From assembly GCA_033002965.1 (NCBI GenBank), contig JAURVB010012588.1, forward strand, positions 1 through 64,000: 64,000 bases of DNA. Reading direction: 5' to 3'. Shown here in pieces: positions 56,901-64,000 of this stretch (position 1 is the first letter of the stretch; the number at the start of each line of letters is the position of its first letter). Origin of the DNA: Piper betle. Lineage: Eukaryota; Streptophyta; Magnoliopsida; Piperales; Piperaceae. The position numbers and the translations under genes are program-made. The notes beneath the pieces are model-generated. The model was not told the DNA's origin and did no database searches. It worked only from the letters and a program-made list of their open reading frames with translations.

Positions 56901-57099
56901 TCTCAAAATGACCAGAGTTTAGTCAAGGTAAGGCCTAAAAGCAAGTGCTTACTGGGTGGCAACCCAGCATATTTGTTTGTATATCTTGTTTGTGTTAAAA
57001 AAACACATATTTCGGTAACCCAAGCCAAGCATGGTGACGCCCAAGCTGAATGAACCCAAGCAACAGAAGTGGAATAAAATACAAAAATGTAAAGCAAAA

Positions 57100-58814
57100 A
57101 GGTAAAAATTTTCAACCCTAGCTCTTTTCTTTACCACCGCTGCTCATGCACTTGCCCTCAATCTTGAGTAAACAGTGTTCAAACAACTAGGTATGAGTTT
57201 CAAATTGCCATCCCTTCTTTCAATATCTTGTTTTCATAATCAAATTTATTTCATGTTCGATTGCTCTACATATTGATACAAATCGTTGATTATGTTATAT
57301 ACTTGAATGATTGTGGCCATGATTAGACAATAACATGTTAAATCTTTGTATAAAGTAGAATTGATACATGAAATGTGTTATAGTTATATTGTTGCATGAC
57401 TGTCTGATTAGTTATAACAAGACAGGACACTAGGGCAGAAAGGAAAGAGGAAAGAAAGCCATGACGCTGATAGAAAAGAATCTCCTTTGTCACCTTTGCC
57501 CAAAGAAACGGATGTCAAGTAGCCTGCCTAATATTACATCCTTTCTCACTAAATCATCAAGGAAACAAGTAATAGAAACTACCACTGAACGATCAATAAT
57601 GAAGGAATCAAACGACACAGAAAAGGTGGCAGATACGAAAAGCATGCAGGAAGTAGGTGGATTTGGACAATGTCATCTGGCAGTCAATTTTAGCCGGTTG
57701 CAAGGGTAAAATGAATTTAGATTGGATGACATGCTGCACAATATATTTTATTGATAGATAATGACAACACTTGTGTTTATATGATACTGTGGAATCTATA
57801 AGACACTTGTGTTTAAGGAAAGAGTACTTAATTTGGACAACTAGGGCACAAACAAGGCAATACAAGATATCATCATAAAAAATATGGGTCGACAAAGTTC
57901 TGTAAGAAACTAGATGAGGGTGTTTTGCAGTTGGTGAAGGAATTTTAAGCGAATCTAGAGGAAAGAGTTGATTACAAAATTTTTTCAAAAGGGAAGTGAA
58001 TCACATGTCGAATGAAGCAACCAATAAACTCATTGGAGTACCTGACCACGAGGAAGATGAATACTTTGTCCTGATGGATGAAGGAGTAGAAACCATCGAG
58101 TTAGTGAAGAAGTTGTGTCAGGTAGACAAGGAAGTTATCTGGGCAATAGGCAAGAACAATCAGAATCATAGTTTCAATTCCAGTCCAAGATGGACACCAC
58201 TCTTCAAATTCATTTGTAGCAGATTAATTCTAACCACACACACCTCCCACATTACCCTAGATAGTGTCATTCTACTATATGCAATGATTGGGAAAAGGAA
58301 GGTGGATGCTGGATGGATAACAATAATATAACTGACTCGGCCAGGCCTTTGAAGGGTTATGGTTTCTAGCTATCATCACCCAACTGTGCATCCAATATGG
58401 TGTGGAAGTTGAGAAGAACGAAGAAAAGATTAAAACTGGGATATCAATCTCTACCAAGGCATCAATTGATCGACAGCAAATTGGAGGGCTGAAACTTGGA
58501 GGAACTCAAGGAAATCAATGAAATGCAGCATAAGCTAATCACTTTCATGGAATACCAACAAAAGTTGAACAATTACATCCTAGCTAATATGAAGCAGCCA
58601 AAATAGATATATCTAATGTGCCTATTGTTCATGAATCCTTATTTGGAGGTGCTTCGGGTGCTAAACAACCAAAGCAAAAAGAGAAACCAAAGGATGCCAA
58701 GGCACCACAAGCCAAATAGAGGATGAAAACCAAAACTACCAAGGCATCAGTTCCAAAAGACCCTACGCCACCAAGAGAAGAAGAAGAAAGTGAAGATGAA
58801 GAAGTGGAGGAGGT
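57100..58814 (+). pseudogene. Athila post-pol ORF ('putative plant transposon protein'-like), degenerate
   Basis: Open stretches with L-T-T-H-T-S-H-I-T-L-D-S-V-I-L-L-Y-A (58228-58280), K-R-K-V-D-A-G-W-I-T, then G-L-W-F-L-A-I-I-T-Q-L-C-I-Q-Y-G-V (58354-58404) and a long acidic tail E-E-E-E-S-E-D-E-E-V-E-E-V (58780-58814). The L-T-T-H-T-S...L-L-Y-A and L-W-F...I-T-x-L-C blocks are those of the domain annotated in plants as putative transposon protein, found after pol in Athila elements. Its role is unknown; an env-like status for Athila is only a proposal. Frames shift several times. Confidence 0.7.
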
Positions 58815-59992
58815 TGTTAAGTGTTTAAAATATACAATATTTACCCAGTTTTTTTAATATGATTTTGTACTTCTCGAGTATAAACATTATTAATTAAGTA
58901 ATATTTTACTTTATTATTTTAGTTAATTAATATTTTATTATATATGCTTAACTTTGATGTTTTAATGCAGAAAAAGATGAATAAATTAAGCTTTGGATTT
59001 GATTGGTCATGACACTTGGCGCTACCCAATGGTTACAATTCATGGTGTTCAATGGAGTCGAACAGTTGGAAACTTGAAGAGACATTATAATTAATTAGAT
59101 TACGTCGATTTGTGAACACCCTCTTCGAATTCTTGTATCTCTACTTCTATATAAAGGGGTGGTCATTTGTTGTATGATCATATCTCATCTCTTGGCTTCA
59201 GATTGTAGTAGAAGTAGTAGTTTTAGTTTTTGTAATTTCTTTCTCTTTCGTAATAAAAGTTAGTTTCTTCTTTATATTGTTTTTCTTTATATTGTTTTCT
59301 ATTTTTATTATGGAGTAGTCTATTATTTCGTTCTAGAGAAGAATGGAACTTAATATGATTTAATTGAATTTATTTCAAGCTTTTACTCTTTTATTCAATC
59401 GGAATGTTTGAATTATCATATTCTTAATGCTAAGAATAGATTGATCACCTATTTCTTAGATCATGAGGTTTAATTAGATTTCGGGAGAAATTAATTAGAT
59501 TAGTCATTGATAATTCATCATACGACGAGTCTTTTGACTTGTTTGTCGTTGTGGTCGGAAGATACACAACACCGTATGCGGTTGTAAGGCAATTCTTAAT
59601 GCGTTATTTTGTTGATTAATCAATTATCACTGGGAGGTAGAAATTGAGGCAAAATAATAGAAGCATGAAGGAGCGGGAGCCACCATGTCATATAATTATC
59701 CTAGATCGACAATCCGAGGGAATAAAAGATAAAAGTAAGATATGATGAAGATTAAATTCATATTAAGGGAAATTCGACTCTTGAACGAGTTTTATAATTT
59801 TAACTTCTCTTTTATTTAAGTTAGTATTTAGATTCCTTTAAGTTAATTATTTCTGTTTTGTTCTTAATTTTATTTTCTTTAATTAATTTAAGACAATTCA
59901 TCTCTCTGTGGGAACGATAATCTAATTTATCATCATACTACTTATTGCGACCATGTATACTTGCATGTCACTGAAAATAGTCTAACAGAGGT
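58810..59992 (+). mobile_element. Solo LTR, family E, with GAGGT target duplications
   Basis: LTR 58815-59987 (1173 bp), TGTTAAGTG...GTCTAACA, flanked by GAGGT at 58810-58814 and 59988-59992. It has a CTTCTATATAAAGG TATA box (59148-59161) and an end CTCTGTGGGAACGATAATC...TACTTGC typical of Tat/Athila-type LTRs. Removing it joins E-E-V-E-E-V to P-M-H-L-R-G-G-R-G-P in one frame, which confirms the insertion point inside the post-pol ORF. Confidence 0.92.
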
Positions 59993-60149
59993 CCCAATGC
60001 ATTTAAGAGGAGGAAGAGGCCCCTTGACTGGTCACTTCACCATGGCCAACCATAGCTTAGACAAGACATATCTAAATTTTCACTTCTCTCTCCCAACTCT
60101 CTTTCTTTCTTTCTACTCTTCTTTTGCTGCTAGTTGCTTGTGTTGGTGA
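59988..60149 (+). pseudogene. C-terminal end of the Athila post-pol ORF
   Basis: Continues the acidic tail in frame: P-M-H-L-R-G-G-R-G-P-L-T-G-H-F, then L-P-T-L-F-L-S-F-Y-S-S-F-A-A-S-C-L-C-W and a stop at 60147. The apparent ATG-started frame from 59961 begins inside the inserted LTR and is an artefact of the fusion. The hydrophobic end could be a membrane segment, but it is short. Confidence 0.6.
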
Positions 60150-61105
60150 TGAAACTGTTATTTTGTAGAACATATGTTATTAATTGTGAGGGCATAGTTA
60201 GAATTATGTTTGGGGGAAGACAATTCGCACTTTTGGGTTTGTATATTTATTAATTGTTAACTATGCATGTTAGAGAATAGGCTTTCGTGATAAAATACAT
60301 TAGAAAATAAGGAACACTAATTTTTTATCATGACATGATATGGGTAGGACTAATATCTCATTTGTGGATTTCTTTAATTATGTTTTCTTGGCAATTGAAT
60401 GAGTCCCCAAACTAATGCTCAACGTTGTTTTATTGAATCGGGAATTCTTGTAAGCTTAGGAGAAAGGGAAATTAGAATCTCAATCCACAATTCTTTAGGT
60501 GAAGGTAATCTTTGGATAGTTACTAAATAATTTCGATGAGACTTGATCACGAGGGCCAAAAAACCATCCCTAATAAAGCCAAGATTTAGCCAAATTCTGC
60601 TATACATTGACCTCCCATTTGTGCCCCTAACATTATTGTAGCCTTAACCTTGAACTAGGAATTTTCTTCATGGGTCAAAGTGTTCATAAGATAGGAAGGA
60701 CTATGTGCAACCACTTGAAGAGAAGAAGGGAAGAAGTTGTGAGGTGACAAATAAGAAAAGAAGGGAGGAATGTTTTGGAAGAGTTGAGAGAATTGTTTGA
60801 TCGTGAGTATTCTTATAATAAGGCCATAGGGTGGTATTGGATGTGTTTATATATATGACAAACAAAAAAAAATGTTTGGAAAAGAAGGAAAGATAAGGAA
60901 CAACAAGGGAAGCATATTTAGAGAAAAGTAAATTAGTCCCACTCTTATTGAGCACAATGATCAGTTGAAGAAAATTTGGAAGTTAGTGATGCCATTTCTT
61001 GTTTTCCTCTTTTCCCATTTTTGAAGCCCTAACCCTAGCCCCATTACAGCCTAATAAATCCTTCTAATCCTCACCAATCCCAAGATTTGATTTTGTGGAG
61101 AGAAC
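60150..61105 (+). other. Athila 3' untranslated region with PPT-like tract; no gene seen
   Basis: ATTATGTTTGGGGGAAGACA at 60201-60220 resembles the G-rich tract that follows the last ORF in Athila elements. The remaining 900 bp are AT-rich without domains. The expected 3' LTR was not identified before the next inserted LTR at 61106. Confidence 0.5.
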
Positions 61106-63840
61106 TGTAACGACCCGGCCGAACTGGACTGGGTGTTACTTAAAAATATAGTTAATATAAATGTAACCTTCTAGAACATGAATTTAAATACAACAAATAG
61201 TCCTGCAACATATAATATAAATCATAACAATAAATCATGTTCTCTAAAATTTAAAATAACTGTCCCACAGTCTCAGACCGTTTCCTATAGCCATATTTAT
61301 AACACAAGATATTAATAAGGAAGTCCAACTTTATTATCGATTCACCATACTTGGGTTGGTAAAAGAACCACCAACCACACTTCTATTCTTTTGTCCCAAA
61401 GCTGCTCATTCTGAAATTAGGTGGTCTCCCAATTCATTTTGAGATTAGTCATGGTCCCCCAATTCATTTTGAGGTTAAATATCGTCTCCAAGCTCATTCT
61501 GAGATTAGTGCCTACAAAGGCTACTAATTTGGGAAAATACAACAATTCATATAGTTATACCAGTTTGGGAAAATATAACATTTAGAATAATTTACGGACA
61601 ATACAACATTTCAATTAATTATAAGCACACACATAGTAATTTTAAAGGTGCGGTCCCGTGTCAGACTGAGTCAATTCCTTGACCCCGATTGCGTTACAAC
61701 GCTGGCAGTCGAATTTGGGCTCAGGCCGACCAGGGTTGCCAACAAGGGAAAGTACAATATTTCAAATGATTATACGGACAATATAACATTTCAAATGATT
61801 GTAAGGACACACATAGTAATTTTAAAGGTGCGGCCCCATGTCGGACTGAGTCAATTCCTTGACCCCGATTGCGTTATAGCGCATGCTGGTCAAATCTGGG
61901 CTCAGGCCGACGAGGGTTGCCAACAAGGGAAAGTACAACATTTCAAATGATTATACGAACCTGGATATTTCAAACTCGCAGCTGCGACCACTAATCCTAA
62001 TCTGAACGAGAATATAAAATTATACATAAGTATAATTTTATTCGAGTAGGTATGCATGCAACTAAATATCTAATATACATATCATTTTCAAAAATATTAA
62101 ATATTAAATTATCAACAAATCTAGTGAGATAATTAATTATTTCTGTGACATAATCATGTAAATCCTCCTTCACATTTAAATTAATTATCTAAATCATAAT
62201 TAATACTTAACAATGGATAAAATAATTATTACTAATCAACAAGTATTTAATTTTCCTTTGCGATGATAATTACTTAACCCTGATCTTGATGACTTAGTTT
62301 ATGGTTATAATTTTTAATCGCTACTATTATTTATAGCAATTTAATTAATTAAGTTGATCGAATAAATTATTTAAAATAATTTGTATTATTCAAAAATATT
62401 ATTAATACAATTATTTTAAATTATTCGACTCAAAAAAGTTTCAAACTTTATTTATTTTCATTATTCTCTTTAGGTTCGGCGTTAGTGATTGCTAACCGAC
62501 TATAGTTTAATAACCTATTTTCTACATTACTTACTCTTTATTAAAATAATCACTTTATTTACCTAATATTAAATTTAATAAGGTAAAGGTAAAATCTTTA
62601 TTTTGTTAATCACTTATAACAATCCGATTTAATTTAATCGCTTTTATTATGCCGATTAATTATCGACCGTTTATCATTACCGTATTTTTATTACTTATGT
62701 CAATGTCGACTTCGTCCAATAATTAATTAGTTTAGTAACTTTAAACCATAGCCCATTAAAATAATTATTTTAAAATATTTATTACGAGTTTGAATTATTT
62801 TTAACTCGAGTCGGTATCGAGTCAGGTTTTATTTACGAGTTGGTATTATTATTTAACTCGAGCTGTAGCGAGTCAAGTATTATTTACAAGTTTGCCACTC
62901 AAGGTAATTCTTTTCCTCCTTCTTCTCCAGCATGCTCTGTTCCCGACTCCAGGCGCCCTCCAGCCGCCGCCGCCGCCGCCGACCACCTCCGGCTGCCATC
63001 AATCGTTGTTGACCAGCCCTGCCATGCCGTTGCGGTGTCGCCCCGGCCAACTCCGGCCATCTTCTAGCCGCGGCGATGCCCGCATCGCTTGCCTAGCAGC
63101 GTGCTCGCGTCGGTGATTCCACTGCCGGTGAGTGTCACCGCCTCAATTGGGTGGTCACCTTGTCACCCTTGACCACCTATCTACCTTCCCCGGCCATATT
63201 GGAACCTGTCGCCACCCAGGACGGCCAGACTTCTTCACCCACCGCCGCGCCTCTGTTTTTGTCGCCATCCTCTGTTTTTTGCCATTTACCACCCCTGGCC
63301 GGCATCCACACATGTGAGATCAACCTACACTGATCGACGAAGAGAGTAGGATCATCTCCTGACGTCGAACGGCCGTCGCCACTGATTCCTGGCGAGGCTT
63401 GCCCGTGCTTGCCCATCTCGCCGAAACAAGGGACTCGCCGGCCCAAATTAAACTTTAATTTCTGTTTAGTTTCTTTCTTGTTGATTTTAAACCTTAATCC
63501 TCACGATTATACAACTTATTATCAACTTAAAATATGTATGCAAGAAAATTAAGAATAGGGAGATAGAAAGAATACCTCAGCAAGGAAGAAGACACACCGG
63601 TAAGGAAGAGGAGAAGAAAATGCGAATGAAGGCTAGGGTGGAGGACGTCCTTCATAAAATAAAATGAAATGATGGCTAGGGTATGTGAAAACACCCGTAT
63701 TTTACAAAACCGGATAACCGGGTAAATAATAAAATGTGTAAATAATTAACCGGGTAGAATTATAACATGTTTGGTCCTTCCAAGACCGCGTTCAGTCCTT
63801 CCCGGACAAAGTCCGCGTCTATTTTTTTTTGCAGTTTTTA
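61106..63840 (-). mobile_element. Family A LTR, minus strand (2735 bp), right end altered
   Basis: The plus strand starts TGTAACGACCCGGCC (reverse of the CGGGTCATTACA-type end) and ends TTTTTTTTGCAGTTTTTA, the reverse of a TAAAAACTGC start lacking a clear TG. It contains the reverse GGAAACGGTC block (61275-61290), the CTCATTCTGA word repeats (61405-61505), a tandem duplication (61620-61960), AT-rich DNA and the GC-rich block (62930-63440) matching 36900-37430. The AACGCGGAATTGCC motif is missing. Left flank AGAAC has no partner at the right end. Confidence 0.8.
61623..61960 (-). repeat. Tandem duplication of about 183 bp in family A LTR
   Basis: CACACATAGTAATTTTAAAG, GGTGCGG, ACTGAGTCAATTCCTTGACC, CGATTGCGTTA...GCTCAGGCCGAC and GCCAACAAGGGAAAGTACAA occur at 61627-61757 and again at 61810-61938. 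A single copy of the same block is at 42850-42975. Confidence 0.88.
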
Positions 63841-64000
63841 CCAAAATCCTGGCTTCGAGACTTATGATAAACCAATCTACCTAGCCCCGCAAGGTCCCCA
63901 CTTGATCTGAACTTGGTTGCATATTTGGAAAGGATGACCAGATGTATGAAAATTTCACTTAGCTTTTTGCTTATGTGTAGGAAAGCACATCATTTGATTG
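63841..64000. other. No feature recognised at window end
   Basis: 160 bp following the family A LTR. The sequence is of mixed composition and not long enough to assign. Confidence 0.4.

Noticed and set aside
57608..57988. 126-residue minus-strand frame
   Set aside because: Antisense to the decayed Athila post-pol ORF and without recognisable motifs.
39600..59987. 58815-59987 as the 3' LTR paired with the 5' LTR ending at 44930
   Set aside because: It has its own GAGGT target duplications and interrupts the post-pol reading frame, and its body does not align with 39600-40569; only the short LTR ends look alike.
61106..63840. Perfect solo LTR with target duplication
   Set aside because: The left flank AGAAC has no match after 63840, and the right terminus lacks a clear CA/TG end.

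Overview
This window looks like intergenic and intronic DNA of a flowering plant with a transposon-rich genome. The evidence is the dominance of Ty3/gypsy and Ty1/copia LTR retrotransposons, tRNA-iMet and Athila-type primer-binding sites, AT-rich spacer, and one spliced nuclear gene with GT-AG introns and a mitochondrial-type leader. No rRNA, tRNA, CRISPR or bacterial-type operon was seen. The species cannot be named from the sequence.

Host gene: the only recognisable host locus is a seven-exon TACO1/YebC-family (PF01709-type) gene on the minus strand, 21861-31669. All its splice sites are readable, but exons 3-7 carry about eight 1-2 nt indels that break the frame. It is therefore either a young pseudogene or a real gene in a sequence with uncorrected indel errors. 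Its introns hold a 1.7 kb LTR element without coding capacity (22869-24586), a minus-strand gypsy 3' end (26947-28735) and a decayed copy of the start of exon 4.

Left part (1-21000): 1-5165 is a minus-strand LTR fragment joined to a plus-strand LTR-internal-LTR-internal-LTR array. Each internal region is only about 420 bp but still holds a primer-binding site, a gag zinc-knuckle relic and a polypurine tract. Next come a 382-bp tandem satellite (5177-6848), a roughly 110-bp tandem repeat, an LTR with primer-binding site and gag stub (7447-8997), a solo LTR with TTCTT target duplications (9765-12354), a rearranged copia element (12360 to about 16450), a gypsy pol tail (16560-17187), diverged satellite and a 3' LTR containing a 33-bp repeat array (19296-20996).

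Right part (31670-64000): 31670-37811 is a patchwork of LTR pieces plus a 717-bp element with long terminal inverted repeats. From about 39600 to 60150 there is an Athila/Tat-lineage gypsy element (primer-binding site, gag, protease, RT, RNase H, integrase, post-pol ORF). It has been broken by successive solo-LTR insertions: 40570-44873 and 44952-48035 (family B), 50224-53569 (family A) with 50760-52220 (family C) nested inside, and 58815-59987 (family E). Five solo LTRs in the window have perfect 5-bp target duplications and one has a 4-of-5 match, so the insertion order can be read directly. A further family-A LTR lies at 61106-63840.

I use 'family A/A1/B/C/D/E' only as local labels. Families A, A1, C and D share short motifs at the same places (a TGTAAAAACC-like or TGTA start, AACGCGGAATTGCCTCCGC, GGAAACGGTCTAAGACTGT and a CGGGTCGTTACA end) although their GC-rich or minisatellite middles differ.
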